A DNA stretch of 64,000 bases from assembly GCF_002312805.1 (NCBI RefSeq), contig NZ_NMUA01000001.1:1-64000 (forward strand), in the 5' to 3' direction. The notes below the pieces were generated by a model, which did not search any database, was not told where the DNA came from, and saw nothing but the letters and a program-made list of their open reading frames with translations. This document shows positions 7,992 through 18,155 of this stretch, in pieces; position 1 is the first letter of the stretch; every line of letters begins with the position of its first letter. This DNA comes from Sphingobium sp. D43FB. Its GTDB lineage: Bacteria; Pseudomonadota; Alphaproteobacteria; Sphingomonadales; Sphingomonadaceae. The position numbers were made by a program, and so were the translations under genes.

Positions 7992-9524
7992 ATGTCGAAG
8001 CTCGCCATTATCGAACAGCTTGAAGCCAAGCGCGAAGGCGCGCGCATGGGCGGCGGCCAACGCCGCATCGATGCCCAGCATGGCAAGGGCAAGCTGACCG
8101 CGCGCGAGCGGATCGAGGTGTTGCTGGACGAGGACAGCTTTGAAGAGCTGGACATGTATGTCGAGCATAATTGCGTCGATTTCGGCATGGATGAAGCGCA
8201 TATCCCCGGCGATGGCGTGGTCACCGGATCGGGCACGATCAACGGGCGGCTGGTGTTCCTGTTCAGCCAGGACTTCACCGTCTATGGCGGCGCGGTGTCC
8301 GAACGACACGCGATGAAAATCTGCAAGATCATGGACATGGCGCTGAAGGTCGGCGCGCCGGTGATCGGGCTGAACGATAGCGGCGGTGCGCGGATTCAGG
8401 AGGGCGTGGCTTCGCTCGCCGGTTATGCCGAGATTTTTCAGCGCAATGTACTGGCCAGCGGCGTGGTGCCGCAGATCAGCGTCATCATGGGGCCGTGCGC
8501 GGGCGGCGCGGTTTATTCGCCGGCCATGACCGACTTCATCTTCATGGTGAAGGATAGCAGTTTCATGTTCGTGACTGGCCCGGACGTGGTAAAGACGGTG
8601 ACGAACGAGGTAGTGACGCAGGAGGAACTGGGCGGCGCGGTGACGCACACGACCAAGTCGGGCGTGGCGGACGTGGCGTTCGAGAATGATATCGAGGCAC
8701 TGTTGGCGGTGCGCGATTTCGTCGACTTCCTGCCCGCGTCGAACAAGGAGCCGGTGCCGGAGCGGCCGAGCGCGGACCCGTGGGACCGGATCGAGCCGAG
8801 CCTCGACACGCTGATCCCCGCCAATGCGAACCAGCCCTATGACATGCACGAACTGATCAAGAAGATCGTGGACGAGGGCGATTTCTTCGAGGTGCAGCCC
8901 GCCCATGCGGGCAACATCATCTGCGGCTTTGGCCGGGTGGAGGGCCGCACGGTCGGCATTGTAGCCAACCAGCCCTTCGTGCTGGCAGGGGTGCTCGATA
9001 TCAACTCATCCAAAAAGGCCGGGCGTTTCGTGCGCTTCTGCGATGCGTTCGAGATACCGATCGTAACGTTGGTAGACGTGCCAGGCTTCCTGCCAGGGAC
9101 CGCGCAGGAGCATAATGGCATCATCAAACACGGCGCGAAACTGCTGTTCGCCTATGCCGAAGCGACCGTGCCCAAGATCACCATCATCACCCGCAAGGCC
9201 TATGGCGGCGCCTATGACGTGATGGCGTCCAAGCATCTGCGTGGCGATTTGAACTATGCCTGGCCGACCGCCGAGATCGCGGTGATGGGCGCGAAGGGCG
9301 CGGTCGAAATCATCTTCCGTGGCAAGACAGCGGACGAGATTGCCGAGCGCACGGCGGAATATGAAGCGCGCTTCGCCAACCCGTTCGTGGCCGCATCAAA
9401 AGGCTTTATCGACGAGGTGATCCAGCCGCACTCGACGCGCAAGCGGATCGCGCTGGGTCTGCGCAAGCTGCGCAACAAGGCGCTGGAGAATCCGTGGAAG
9501 AAGCATGACAATATTCCGCTTTAA
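7992..9524 (+). CDS. pccB: propionyl-CoA carboxylase beta subunit (carboxyltransferase)
   Basis: 510 residues. I chose the ATG at 7992 ([14 protein letters not shown]) because GGAGAG at 7978-7983 sits 8 bases before it; the ATG at 7986 is too close, and the longer open frame reads through the operator. The carboxyltransferase N and C halves are intact, with the acyl-CoA oxyanion blocks GGARIQEGV and [11 protein letters not shown] and the carboxybiotin side [18 protein letters not shown] and AYGGAYDVM. It transfers carboxylate from biotin to propionyl-CoA to give methylmalonyl-CoA. First gene of the propionate cluster; its partner pccA is the last. Confidence 0.97.
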   Translation: MSKLAIIEQLEAKREGARMGGGQRRIDAQHGKGKLTARERIEVLLDEDSFEELDMYVEHNCVDFGMDEAHIPGDGVVTGSGTINGRLVFLFSQDFTVYGGAVSERHAMKICKIMDMALKVGAPVIGLNDSGGARIQEGVASLAGYAEIFQRNVLASGVVPQISVIMGPCAGGAVYSPAMTDFIFMVKDSSFMFVTGPDVVKTVTNEVVTQEELGGAVTHTTKSGVADVAFENDIEALLAVRDFVDFLPASNKEPVPERPSADPWDRIEPSLDTLIPANANQPYDMHELIKKIVDEGDFFEVQPAHAGNIICGFGRVEGRTVGIVANQPFVLAGVLDINSSKKAGRFVRFCDAFEIPIVTLVDVPGFLPGTAQEHNGIIKHGAKLLFAYAEATVPKITIITRKAYGGAYDVMASKHLRGDLNYAWPTAEIAVMGAKGAVEIIFRGKTADEIAERTAEYEARFANPFVAASKGFIDEVIQPHSTRKRIALGLRKLRNKALENPWKKHDNIPL

Positions 9525-9530
9525 CTAAGA

Positions 9531-9621
9531 CCCGCCATCCTCGCGAAGGCGGGGAGCCATCTCCGGGCCTCGCGCCTTGGGATGGGGTGGGAGATGGGTT
9601 CCCGCCTGCGCGGGAATGACG
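9531..9621. repeat. two-armed palindromic repeat between pccB and mce
   Basis: Left arm 9531-9563 (hairpin around CGCGAAGGCGGGG, ending CCATCTC) and right arm 9591-9621 (GAGATGGGTTCCCGCCTGCG..., ending GGGAATGACG) face each other with a 27-base centre. The TTCCCGCGAAGGCGGGAA-type arm is a common dispersed repeat in alphaproteobacteria. It begins six bases after the pccB stop codon and ends 17 bases before mce. Confidence 0.75.
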
Positions 9622-9638
9622 AAGTTTAGGAACGCATG

Positions 9639-10076
9639 ATGAAACTCGGTCGCCTCAATCATATCGGCGTCGCTACACCCAGCCTTGAAAAGAGCATTGC
9701 TTATTTTCGCGATGTGATGGGCGCGACGAAGATCCATGAACCCTTCGATCTTCCCGCGCAGGGAGTGAAGGTGTGTTTTGTCGATACACCGGGTGAAGGC
9801 GGCACGGCCGGGACGCAGATCGAGTTGATCGAGCCGTTCGATGAAAGCTCGCCGATCACGGCGTTCATCGCCAAGAACCCGGCCGGGGGGCAGCATCATA
9901 TGTGTTATGAAGTGCCTGACATATTGGAGGCCAAGGCGTGGTTCGAGGCGAAGGGCGCGCGGGTGCTGGGTGAGCCGCGCATCGGGGCGCATGGGACGCC
10001 GATCTTCTTCGTGCATCCCAAGGATATGAACGGGGTGCTGACCGAGATCATGGAGACGCCGAAGGGCGGGCACTAG
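9639..10076 (+). CDS. mce: methylmalonyl-CoA epimerase
   Basis: 145 residues from the second of two adjacent ATGs (9636 and 9639); AGGAA at 9628-9632 fits the second better. It is a glyoxalase/VOC fold with metal ligands in LNHIGVAT (His), GQHHMCYEV (His) and NGVLTEIME (Glu). It converts (S)- to (R)-methylmalonyl-CoA, the form used by the mutase downstream. The spacing on both sides is filled by palindromic repeats rather than by promoters I can recognise. Confidence 0.95.
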   Translation: MKLGRLNHIGVATPSLEKSIAYFRDVMGATKIHEPFDLPAQGVKVCFVDTPGEGGTAGTQIELIEPFDESSPITAFIAKNPAGGQHHMCYEVPDILEAKAWFEAKGARVLGEPRIGAHGTPIFFVHPKDMNGVLTEIMETPKGGH

Positions 10077-10085
10077 GCATGAAAA

Positions 10086-10245
10086 CCTCCCCCCGGCGGG
10101 GGGAGGCAGCGAGACTTGGGGCTGCGCAGCAGACCCTTAGTCGCAGCGGAGAGGGGGTACGAAACCCGATGGGCCGAACACCCTCTCCAACTTCGGCTAG
10201 TCAGACAAGCTGACAAGCCTTCGTATCCTCCCCCTCAAGGGGGAG
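10086..10245. repeat. composite palindromic repeat between mce and mutA
   Basis: A 165-bp unit bounded by two strong hairpins: CCTCCCCCC-GGC-GGGGGGAGG (10086-10106) and CTCCCCCT-CA-AGGGGGAG (10228-10245). The interior holds GCGGAGAGGG and ACCCTCTCC, which can also pair. It looks like a degenerate dispersed element and leaves only about 20 bases for the mutA ribosome-binding site. Confidence 0.65.
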
Positions 10246-10265
10246 GGAGCAGGGTAGATTGAACG

Positions 10266-12419
10266 ATGACCGACAAGCCGACGCTGGATCAATGGGCTGC
10301 CGCTGCCGCCAAGGAAGTGAAGGGCAAGGATTTGACCTGGGCGACCCCGGAAGGGATCGCCGTCAAGCCGCTCTACACGGCTGAGGACGTGACGATCGAT
10401 CCGGGCCTGCCGGGCTTTGCCCCCTTCACGCGGGGGGTGCGCGCGTCCATGTATGCCGGGCGGCCCTGGACCATTCGCCAATATGCGGGCTTCTCCACCG
10501 CCGAGGAATCCAACGCCTTCTACCGCCGTAATCTCGCCGCTGGGCAAAAGGGGCTTTCGGTCGCCTTCGATCTCGCCACCCATCGCGGCTATGACAGCGA
10601 CCATCCGCGCGTCACCGGCGACGTCGGCAAGGCGGGCGTGGCGATCGACACGATCGAGGATATGAAGATCCTGTTCGACGGCATTCCGCTCGACCAGATG
10701 TCGGTCAGCATGACGATGAACGGCGCGGTGATCCCGATCCTCGCTTTCTTCATCGTCGCGGGCGAGGAGCAGGGCGTCGACCGGAAATTGCTCGACGGGA
10801 CCATCCAGAACGACATCCTCAAGGAGTTCATGGTCCGCAACACCTATATCTACCCGCCCGAACCCTCGATGCGGATCATCAGCGACATTTTCGGCTATAC
10901 GTCGCGTGAGATGCCCAAGTTCAACAGCATCTCCATTTCCGGCTATCATATGCAGGAAGCGGGCGCGACGCAGGTGCAGGAACTGGCCTTCACCATCGCC
11001 GACGGCATGGAATATGTAAAATATGGCGTCGCGTCAGGCCTCGACATCGACAAGTTCGCCGGACGCCTGAGCTTCTTCTTCGCGATCGGCATGAATTTCT
11101 TCATGGAAATCGCCAAGCTGCGTGCGGCGCGGGTGCTGTGGCACCGGGCGATGACGGAGCTGGGCGCGAAGGATGAGCGCTCCAAGATGCTGCGGACGCA
11201 TTGCCAGACGTCGGGCGTGTCGCTGACCGAGCAAGACCCTTACAACAACGTCATGCGCACCACGATCGAGGCGATGGCCGCGATGTTGGGCGGCACGCAA
11301 TCGCTCCACACCAATGCGCTGGACGAGGCCATCGCGCTCCCCACCGACTTTTCCGCCCGGATTGCGCGCAACACGCAGATCGTAATCCAGGAAGAGACGG
11401 GGATGACCAAGGTGGTCGATCCGTTGGGCGGCTCCTATTATGTCGAGGCGCTGACGCAGCAACTGGTCGATGAAGCCTGGGCGATCATCGAAAAGGTGCA
11501 GGCCGATGGCGGCATGGCCAAGGCCGTGGCGGCAGGTTGGCCCAAGGCGATGATCGAAACCGCTGCGGCCGCCCGTCAGGCGCGGGTAGATCGCGGCGAT
11601 GACGTGATCGTTGGTGTCAACAAATATCGTCTGGCGACCGAGGACTTCCTCGAAACGCTCGACATCGACAATGCCAAGGTGCGCGAAGGCCAGATCGCCC
11701 GCATCAACCGGGTGAAAGCGGAGCGTGACAGCGCCGCATGTGAAGCCGCTTTGCAGGCGCTGCGCGACGGTGCGGCGAAGTCCTCCAGTCTCGACAATAA
11801 TCTTCTCGCCCTTGCCGTCGAAGCGGCCCGCGCCCGCGCGACACTGGGCGAAATCTCCTCCGCCATGGAGGAAAGTTTCGATCGCTACGGCACCCAGCCG
11901 ACGCCGGTAAAGGGCGTCTATAGTGCGCCCTATGCGGGTGACAGCCGCTGGCAACAGGTTCTTGACGGCGTGCAGGCCGTCGAGCGGCGCCTCGGTCGCA
12001 AACCCAAACTCCTCGTCGCCAAGATGGGGCAGGATGGGCACGACCGGGGCGCCAACGTGATCGCGTCGGCATTCGGCGACATGGGCTTCGACGTGGTGTC
12101 GGGACCGCTGTTCCAGACGCCCGAAGAAACCGTCGTGCTGGCGCTGGAAAGCGACGTCGATGTCGTGGGCGCGTCGTCGCTGGCGGCGGGCCACAAGACG
12201 CTGATCCCCGACCTCATCGCCAAGCTGCGAGAAGCGGGCCGCAACGACATCAAGGTGATTGCAGGCGGTGTCATCCCGCCGCAGGATTATGACTTCCTCC
12301 GTGACGCGGGCGTTCAGGGCATTTATGGACCGGGTTCCAATGTCGTGGAATGCGCCGCCGACGTGCTGCGCCTCCTCGGCCACAACATGCCCCCTGCGGG
12401 GCTGGAGGATGCCGCTTGA
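10266..12419 (+). CDS. scpA: methylmalonyl-CoA mutase, single-chain B12-dependent type
   Basis: 717 residues. The TIM-barrel substrate domain (about 1-560) has the family blocks [19 protein letters not shown] and [13 protein letters not shown]. The C-terminal cobalamin domain (about 580-715) carries the DxHxxG motif as [15 protein letters not shown], where His is the lower axial ligand, followed by [12 protein letters not shown] and [10 protein letters not shown]. It isomerises (R)-methylmalonyl-CoA to succinyl-CoA. Both halves are on one polypeptide with no small MutA-type subunit nearby, as in the homodimeric ScpA class. The MeaB chaperone is not in the window. Confidence 0.97.
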   Translation: MTDKPTLDQWAAAAAKEVKGKDLTWATPEGIAVKPLYTAEDVTIDPGLPGFAPFTRGVRASMYAGRPWTIRQYAGFSTAEESNAFYRRNLAAGQKGLSVAFDLATHRGYDSDHPRVTGDVGKAGVAIDTIEDMKILFDGIPLDQMSVSMTMNGAVIPILAFFIVAGEEQGVDRKLLDGTIQNDILKEFMVRNTYIYPPEPSMRIISDIFGYTSREMPKFNSISISGYHMQEAGATQVQELAFTIADGMEYVKYGVASGLDIDKFAGRLSFFFAIGMNFFMEIAKLRAARVLWHRAMTELGAKDERSKMLRTHCQTSGVSLTEQDPYNNVMRTTIEAMAAMLGGTQSLHTNALDEAIALPTDFSARIARNTQIVIQEETGMTKVVDPLGGSYYVEALTQQLVDEAWAIIEKVQADGGMAKAVAAGWPKAMIETAAAARQARVDRGDDVIVGVNKYRLATEDFLETLDIDNAKVREGQIARINRVKAERDSAACEAALQALRDGAAKSSSLDNNLLALAVEAARARATLGEISSAMEESFDRYGTQPTPVKGVYSAPYAGDSRWQQVLDGVQAVERRLGRKPKLLVAKMGQDGHDRGANVIASAFGDMGFDVVSGPLFQTPEETVVLALESDVDVVGASSLAAGHKTLIPDLIAKLREAGRNDIKVIAGGVIPPQDYDFLRDAGVQGIYGPGSNVVECAADVLRLLGHNMPPAGLEDAA

Positions 12420-12451
12420 ATACCCTCTTCATCCTGATCCGCACCCAACAG

Positions 12452-12525
12452 CCGTTCGTTTCGAGCGTAGTCGAGAAACGTTGGCACCGTCCTTGCCGCT
12501 TCTCGACTGCGCTCGAAGCGAACGG
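12452..12525. repeat. family-A palindromic repeat (CCGTTCG...CGAACGG) before bioB
   Basis: Left arm 12452-12477 begins CCGTTCGTTTCGAGCGTAGT; right arm 12500-12525 is its near-perfect reverse complement, ending GCTCGAAGCGAACGG. The same family is at 45152, 61180 and, in a CTGAGCTTGTCGAAG variant, at 13631 and 48277. The Shine-Dalgarno of bioB (GGAGG, 12524-12528) overlaps the last two bases of the right arm. Confidence 0.85.
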
Positions 12526-12534
12526 AGGTGGTAA

Positions 12535-13545
12535 GTGACCATGACCGATACCACCGCCCGCACCGACTGGACCCGCGCCGAAATCGCCGCGCTGTTCGAC
12601 CTGCCGTTCGCCGACCTGATGTTCGAGGCGCAGACCATCCACCGCGCCAATTTTCCGCGCAACGAAGTGCAACTCTCCACCCTGCTGTCGATCAAGACCG
12701 GCGGCTGCCCGGAGGATTGCGGCTATTGCAACCAGTCGGCTTCGGCGGAAAGCGGCCTCAAAGCCGAGAAGTTGATGAGCGTGCAGGCCGTGATGCAGGC
12801 CGCGGCGCAGGCGAAGGATGCAGGGTCTTCGCGCTTTTGCATGGGTGCGGCCTGGCGCAACCCCAAGGAACGCGACATGCCCGCCATCGTCCAGATGGTG
12901 CAGGGCGTGCGCCAGATGGGCATGGAAACCTGCATGACGCTGGGGATGCTCAGCGAAGGCCAGGCCAAGGTTCTGGCCGATGCGGGCCTCGACTATTACA
13001 ACCATAATATCGATACCTCGCCTGAACATTATGAGAAGGTGATCACCACCCGTACTTTTGATGACCGGCTGGAAACGCTGGAGAATGTCCGCAATTCGGG
13101 GATCAATGTCTGCTCCGGCGGGATCGTCGGCATGGGTGAGACGCGCGAAGATCGCGTCGGCTTCCTGCACGCGCTGGCCGTGCTGCCACAGCATCCGCAG
13201 AGCGTGCCGATCAATGCGCTCGTGCCAGTCAAGGGCACCGTGCTGGGCAATATGCTGGCCGACACGCCGCTCGCGAAGATCGACGAGATCGAGTTTGTGC
13301 GGACGGTGGCGGTGGCGCGGATCGTGATGCCGGAGAGCATGGTGCGGCTGAGCGCCGGGCGCGAAAGCATGTCGGATGCGTGTCAGGCTTTGTGCTTCAT
13401 GGCGGGTGCGAACAGCATCTTCACTGGCGACAAGCTGCTGACGACGGCCAATGCGGGCGACAATGCGGACGCAGCGCTGTTCGCGAAGCTGGGCGTGGTG
13501 CCGATGCAGGCTGAAGTGAAGGTTGCGATGGAGGCGGCTGAGTGA
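12535..13545 (+). CDS. bioB: biotin synthase
   Basis: 336 residues from a GTG with GGAGG 6 bases upstream; an ATG two codons later is the alternative. The radical-SAM cluster motif CPEDCGYC gives Cys58, Cys62 and Cys65. The [2Fe-2S] ligands and the RLSAGRE block (ligand Arg) are also present. It inserts sulfur into dethiobiotin. No other bio genes are near; its placement between the mutase and pccA, with palindromic repeats on both sides, suggests it was placed to supply the biotin needed by propionyl-CoA carboxylase. Confidence 0.97.
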   Translation: MTMTDTTARTDWTRAEIAALFDLPFADLMFEAQTIHRANFPRNEVQLSTLLSIKTGGCPEDCGYCNQSASAESGLKAEKLMSVQAVMQAAAQAKDAGSSRFCMGAAWRNPKERDMPAIVQMVQGVRQMGMETCMTLGMLSEGQAKVLADAGLDYYNHNIDTSPEHYEKVITTRTFDDRLETLENVRNSGINVCSGGIVGMGETREDRVGFLHALAVLPQHPQSVPINALVPVKGTVLGNMLADTPLAKIDEIEFVRTVAVARIVMPESMVRLSAGRESMSDACQALCFMAGANSIFTGDKLLTTANAGDNADAALFAKLGVVPMQAEVKVAMEAAE

Positions 13546-13630
13546 GTTTCGCCCTTATCTCCATCATCGTTGCCCTGGTTGGATAATGTTGCAGTCGGGC
13601 ATGTTCATGCACGGCGATTAAGAAATACAC

Positions 13631-13710
13631 CCGTTCGCCCTGAGCTTGTCGAAGGGCTGCTTTTCTCCTTGAGAGGAAGAACGGGGCTTCGACAGGCTCA
13701 GCCCGAACGG
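13631..13710. repeat. family-A palindromic repeat (CTGAGCTTGTCGAAG variant) between bioB and pccA
   Basis: Left arm 13631-13654 (CCGTTCGCCCTGAGCTTGTC...) and right arm 13687-13710 (CTTCGACAGGCTCAGCCCGA...) are reverse complements with two mismatches. The 85 bp before it (13546-13630) hold a 14-codon open frame starting at the bioB stop that I do not regard as a gene. Confidence 0.85.
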
Positions 13711-13741
13711 CTGATAGGATAGGACTGGGACAGGGAATAAT

Positions 13742-15742
13742 ATGGCAATCACCAAGATCCTGATCGCGAACCGTGGCGAAATTGCGTGTCGTGTTATGCG
13801 CACCGCCAAGAAGATGGGCATCAAGACCGTCGCGGTCTATTCCGATGCCGATGCGCGCGCGCCGCATGTGCTGATGGCGGACGAGGCCGTGCATATCGGC
13901 CCGTCCCCCGCCGCTCAATCCTATCTGATCGCAGACAAGATCATCGAAGCGTGCAAGGCGACCGGTGCCGACGCCGTCCACCCCGGCTACGGCTTCCTCT
14001 CCGAACGCGAGAGCTTTCGCAACGCTCTCGACGCCGAGGGCATCATCTTCGTCGGCCCCCCCGCTAATGCCATCGCGGCGATGGGTGACAAGATCGAGTC
14101 CAAGAAGCTCGCGCTGGAAGCGGGCGTCAATGTCGTGCCGGGCTTCGTCGGCGTGATCGACGACACCGAACATGCCGTCCGCATCTCCAACGAGATCGGC
14201 TATCCGGTCATGATGAAGGCATCGGCAGGCGGCGGCGGCAAAGGGATGCGGCTCGCCTATAATGAGCAGGATGTCCGCGAAGGCTTTGAAGCGACCAAGC
14301 GCGAAGGCCTGGCCAGCTTTGGCGACGATCGCGTGTTCATCGAGAAGTTCATCGAAAGCCCGCGCCATATCGAAATTCAGATACTGGGCGATCAACATGG
14401 TAATATCGTCTACCTGAACGAACGCGAATGCTCGATCCAGCGCCGTCACCAGAAGGTGGTGGAGGAAGCGCCGTCGCCTTTCGTCACGCCCAAGATGCGC
14501 AAGGCGATGGGCGAGCAGTGCGTCGCGCTCGCCCGCGCAGTCGGCTATTTCAGCGCCGGGACCGTCGAACTGATCGTCAGCGGTGCGGACACGACCGGGG
14601 AGGGCTTCTACTTCCTCGAAATGAACACCCGGTTGCAGGTCGAGCATCCCGTGACCGAGGAAATCACCGGCGTTGATCTGGTCGAACAGATGATCCGCGT
14701 CGCCAATGGCGAGGCGCTGGCCTTCACCCAGGATGACGTCAAGATCAACGGCTGGGCGATCGAGAACCGCGTCTATGCCGAAGATCCCTATCGCGGTTTC
14801 CTGCCGTCGACCGGTCGCCTCGTCCGTTACAACCCGCCCGAAACCGGCACCGACGAAAGCGGCGCGCTGATCCGTGTCGATGATGGCGTGGTCGAGGGCG
14901 GCGAAGTCTCCATGTTCTACGACCCGATGATCGCCAAGCTGATCACCTGGGCACCCACGCGGTTGGAAGCGATCGACAAGCAGATCGAGGCGCTCGACAA
15001 ATTCGAGATCGAGGGACCGGGCCACAATATCGATTTCGTATCCGCGCTGATGCAGCATGAGCGTTTCCGCTCCGGCAATATCACGACCGGCTTTATCGCG
15101 GAGGAGTATCCCGACGGCTTCCAGGGCGCGCCCGCTTCGCCCGAATTGCTCCAGCGGCTCGCCGCGATCGGTGCCTTCGCCGCCATGGCCCAGGCCGACC
15201 GCGCCCGCCGCATCGACGGCCAGTTGGGCAAACGCTTGCCGCCGCCGACAGGCTGGCAGGTCAAGATCGGCGACAGCGTCCATGATGTGGAGATCGACGG
15301 CGACGATGTCACCGTCGATGGCGTGAGTGTAGACATGGCGCTCGAATATACGCCCGGCGATCGGCTGATCGAAGCCGAGTTCGGCGACGAGGAATTGGCG
15401 GTGAAGATCGCCCCGACCCGCGCTGGCTTCGTCCTAACCGCGCATGGCGCCAGCCATAAGTTGCGCATCCTGCCCGCGCACGCCGCGCCCTATGCCGCGC
15501 ACATGATCGAGAAGATCCCGCCAGACCTGTCGCGCTACCTGATCTGCCCCATGCCGGGCTTGCTGGTCGCGCTGCATGTGGGGGCGGGCGACAAGGTCGA
15601 GGCCGGACAGCCGCTCGCCGTGATCGAGGCGATGAAGATGGAAAATATCTTGCGCGCGCAAAAGGCTGGTGTGGTGAAGAGCGTATCGGCCGCCCAGGGC
15701 GACAGCCTGGCCGTCGACGCGGTCATATTGGAGATGGAGTGA
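13742..15742 (+). CDS. pccA: propionyl-CoA carboxylase alpha subunit (biotin carboxylase + BCCP)
   Basis: 666 residues. The biotin carboxylase half (about 1-450) opens ITKILIANRGEIACRVMRTA and has the ATP-grasp glycine loop SAGGGGKGMR, then HIEIQILGDQHGN and EMNTRLQVEHPVTE. A BT linker domain and the C-terminal biotinyl domain follow; the biotinylated lysine is in EAMKMEN, Lys632, at the usual 34-35 residues from the C-terminus. It carboxylates biotin with ATP and bicarbonate and pairs with pccB, 4.2 kb upstream. AGGGAA lies about 6 bases before the start. The gene ends at the terminator at 15789. Confidence 0.97.
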   Translation: MAITKILIANRGEIACRVMRTAKKMGIKTVAVYSDADARAPHVLMADEAVHIGPSPAAQSYLIADKIIEACKATGADAVHPGYGFLSERESFRNALDAEGIIFVGPPANAIAAMGDKIESKKLALEAGVNVVPGFVGVIDDTEHAVRISNEIGYPVMMKASAGGGGKGMRLAYNEQDVREGFEATKREGLASFGDDRVFIEKFIESPRHIEIQILGDQHGNIVYLNERECSIQRRHQKVVEEAPSPFVTPKMRKAMGEQCVALARAVGYFSAGTVELIVSGADTTGEGFYFLEMNTRLQVEHPVTEEITGVDLVEQMIRVANGEALAFTQDDVKINGWAIENRVYAEDPYRGFLPSTGRLVRYNPPETGTDESGALIRVDDGVVEGGEVSMFYDPMIAKLITWAPTRLEAIDKQIEALDKFEIEGPGHNIDFVSALMQHERFRSGNITTGFIAEEYPDGFQGAPASPELLQRLAAIGAFAAMAQADRARRIDGQLGKRLPPPTGWQVKIGDSVHDVEIDGDDVTVDGVSVDMALEYTPGDRLIEAEFGDEELAVKIAPTRAGFVLTAHGASHKLRILPAHAAPYAAHMIEKIPPDLSRYLICPMPGLLVALHVGAGDKVEAGQPLAVIEAMKMENILRAQKAGVVKSVSAAQGDSLAVDAVILEME

Positions 15743-15788
15743 CGCGCCTGATAGCGCAGTCGCTGATCCGGCTGACCTGAACCATAAT

Positions 15789-15828
15789 AAAAAGGGCCGC
15801 CGCTCCGATTGGAGCGGCGGCCCTTTTT
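15789..15828. terminator. bidirectional rho-independent terminator between pccA and the thiolase gene
   Basis: A perfect 18-base palindromic stem, AAAAAGGGCCGCCGCTCC (15789-15806), GATT loop, then its reverse complement ending CCCTTTTT. The A and T runs on the two sides give a U tract in either direction, so it can end both the propionate operon and the convergent thiolase transcript. Confidence 0.95.
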
Positions 15829-15844
15829 CACACTTACGCAGACA

Positions 15845-17017
15845 TCAGCGCTCGATGCACATCGCCACGCCCATGCCGCCGCCGATGCACAGGGTCGCCA
15901 GACCCTTTTTCGCATCACGCTTGGCCATTTCGTAGAGCAACGTCGTCAGCACGCGCGCGCCCGAAGCGCCGATCGGATGGCCGATGGCGATCGCGCCGCC
16001 ATTGACGTTGACCTTCTCCGCATCCCAGCCCAGTTCCTGGCCGACCGACAGCGCCTGCGCCGCGAACGCCTCATTGGCTTCGATCAGGTCGAGATCAGCG
16101 ACGGACCAGCCCGCTTTCTCCAGCGCCTTGCGGCTGGCCGGGGCCGGGCCGATGCCCATGATCGAGGGATCGACGCCGCAGGTCGCGAAACCGGCGATCC
16201 GCCCCAGGATCGTCGCACCGCGCTTGGCCGCGGCATCAGCGGTCATCAGCACGAGCGCGGCGGCACCATCGTTCAGGCCGCTCGCATTGCCGGCGGTCAC
16301 GCTGCCATCCTTCTTGAAGGCCGGACGCAGCGCCTGCATGCCTTCGATCGTGGCACCCGCGCGGATATATTCGTCGGCATCGACGATGGTGTCGCCCTTG
16401 CGGCCCTTGATCGTGATCGGCACGATTTCGTCGGCAAAGCGACCCGAAGCGCGCGCCGCCTCCGCCTTGTTCTGGCTGGCGACCGCGAAGGCGTCCTGCG
16501 CTTCCCGGCTGATCTGATATTTCTCCGCCAGATTTTCAGCGGTGATGCCCATATGATAATTGTTGAAGGCGTCGGTCAGGCCGTCATGGATCATCGTGTC
16601 GATCAGGCTGACATTGCCCATCTTAGTGCCAGCGCGCAGATATTGCGCATGGGGGGCGAGCGACATGCTTTCTTGCCCGCCTGCCACCATGATGTTGGCG
16701 TCGCCCGCACGGATCGCCTGAGCCGCCAGCGCCACCGCGCGCAGGCCGGAGCCGCACAGCTGGTTGATGCCGATGGCGGTCCGCTCGACCGGGATGCCCG
16801 CATTGACGGCGGCCTGCCGCGCCGGGTTCTGGCCCTGGCCTGCGCTCAGCACCTGGCCCAGGATCACTTCGTCCACTTCCTCTGGCGCGACACCGGCCTG
16901 CGCCAGGGCGGCGAGGATCGCCTGACGACCCAGTTCATGCGCCGGGGTCGATCCGAAAGCGCCCATGAAGCTGCCGACGGCGGTGCGCTTGGCGGCGGTA
17001 ATCACGATGTCTGACAA
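15845..17017 (-). CDS. phaA: acetyl-CoA C-acetyltransferase (biosynthetic thiolase)
   Basis: 390 residues, the family length. The thiolase residues are all visible: nucleophile Cys88 in [11 protein letters not shown], His347 in [11 protein letters not shown] and Cys377 in [11 protein letters not shown]. It condenses two acetyl-CoA to acetoacetyl-CoA. Upstream on the same strand, 49 bp away, is a PHA-synthase-like gene, and phaR is next, so a role in polyhydroxybutyrate synthesis is likely; the same enzyme could serve beta-oxidation (atoB). No acetoacetyl-CoA reductase (phaB) is in the window. Confidence 0.93.
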   Translation of the reverse strand: MSDIVITAAKRTAVGSFMGAFGSTPAHELGRQAILAALAQAGVAPEEVDEVILGQVLSAGQGQNPARQAAVNAGIPVERTAIGINQLCGSGLRAVALAAQAIRAGDANIMVAGGQESMSLAPHAQYLRAGTKMGNVSLIDTMIHDGLTDAFNNYHMGITAENLAEKYQISREAQDAFAVASQNKAEAARASGRFADEIVPITIKGRKGDTIVDADEYIRAGATIEGMQALRPAFKKDGSVTAGNASGLNDGAAALVLMTADAAAKRGATILGRIAGFATCGVDPSIMGIGPAPASRKALEKAGWSVADLDLIEANEAFAAQALSVGQELGWDAEKVNVNGGAIAIGHPIGASGARVLTTLLYEMAKRDAKKGLATLCIGGGMGVAMCIER

Positions 17018-17066
17018 AGGCCTGATCCTCTAATGACAGGGGTTGTTTTCGCCCGCGCCCATAGCA

Positions 17067-18155
17067 TCATCCGCCATGGCTGGAAACCCAGTCGGACAGC
17101 GGATCCCATAGTAGGGCGCGCGCCCGGCCACCCACGACCATGCCGACATGTCCCAATGCCAGGCTGCGTTGTTCGGCGAAATCCGGGGCGGCCGCGGCGG
17201 GCACGATGCGGTCGGTTGTCGAGCGGATCGAAAGGCTGGGGCAGGGCAGGGCTTTGGGATCGATCAACTGGCCGCCGACGGACCACCGCCCTTCGCCGGT
17301 CGCATTGCCCGCATAGAGATCATCGAACAAGTCGCGGGCAGCAGCGTAGGTGAGTGGCGCGCCTTCATTCGCCCAATCCTCAACCGCGAGGAAAGCGCGG
17401 GCCGCGTCTGACCCTTCTTCCATATCGGCAAAGGCGGCATATTTCTGGATCGTGCGCTTGGGGTCCATCGCCCAGAAGCCGGACTGTAGCACTTCCATCG
17501 GCACATAACCCAACCGCTCGCACATCGCTTTGGCGTTGCGCCACAATATATTGATCTCTTGCCGGTCCGCATCAGCAAAACCGTCGAACGCCCAGGGGGA
17601 TGCGATAGCGACGAGGGCCGTTACCTTGCGCAGCATTGCTGCAGTAATCGCCAATGTGCCACCCAGGCAATAGCCGACCAGAATGGGCGGGCGCGGCAGG
17701 CTCGCGAGCAATGGCAACAAACGCTCGGTCACATGCCTGTCCAGTCCCATCGCTGCATCGCGGTGCGTAGGCGACCCCCAATCGACCAGATAGGCGTCAT
17801 GCCCTGCTGCACACATATGGCGCAGCATCGATCGGCTTTCCGACAGGTCCAGCACTTGGGGGGGATTGATCAGCGAGGGGATGAACACCACGGGCACCCG
17901 CCCATTTTCAACGCCATAGCGCAGCAGTCGAGCGCTGCCCGCCACGGCCACGCAATCGGGGGCAGGGGGAGCAGGGGGGCGCTGCGCCTCCTGATAGCGG
18001 CGCAGACCTGTGAACGCGCGGCGGCGCAGTTCAGGATCACCCTGCGTCTCGCGCCATAAAATATTGAGAAAAAGGGGTAATGGGCGCGGTCCATGTTGCG
18101 GTGCGACATGGCCTTGTGCTAGTGCAGAATGAGGTTCTGAGGGAGAGGCTTTCAT
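17067..18155 (-). CDS. short PHA-synthase-like alpha/beta hydrolase
   Basis: 362 residues from the ATG at 18155; an in-frame ATG at 18212 would add 19 residues and overlap phaR more. The lipase-type box is GYCLGG, with Cys as nucleophile, as in PhaC enzymes rather than Ser hydrolases. The other triad candidates are Asp in STTDRIVP and His in LGHVGMVVGG. VDWGSP and WAFDGF also match PHA synthases. It is much shorter than class I PhaC (about 560-600) and close to the class III catalytic subunit, but no PhaE partner is present. It could be a polymerase of non-standard class or a PHA-related acyltransferase. Its start overlaps that of phaR head to head. Confidence 0.75.
   Translation of the reverse strand: MKASPSEPHSALAQGHVAPQHGPRPLPLFLNILWRETQGDPELRRRAFTGLRRYQEAQRPPAPPAPDCVAVAGSARLLRYGVENGRVPVVFIPSLINPPQVLDLSESRSMLRHMCAAGHDAYLVDWGSPTHRDAAMGLDRHVTERLLPLLASLPRPPILVGYCLGGTLAITAAMLRKVTALVAIASPWAFDGFADADRQEINILWRNAKAMCERLGYVPMEVLQSGFWAMDPKRTIQKYAAFADMEEGSDAARAFLAVEDWANEGAPLTYAAARDLFDDLYAGNATGEGRWSVGGQLIDPKALPCPSLSIRSTTDRIVPAAAAPDFAEQRSLALGHVGMVVGGRARALLWDPLSDWVSSHGG

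Noticed and set aside
13546..13630. 14-codon frame right after bioB
   Set aside because: Too short, no Shine-Dalgarno of its own, and overlaps the approach to a repeat element.
12420..13710. CRISPR-like array suggested by repeated CGTTCG motifs
   Set aside because: Only two inverted units, different spacings, separated by bioB; these are palindromic REP-type elements.
13421..15283. 620-residue antisense frame over pccA
   Set aside because: Shadow of pccA, arising from the high GC third position; no motifs.
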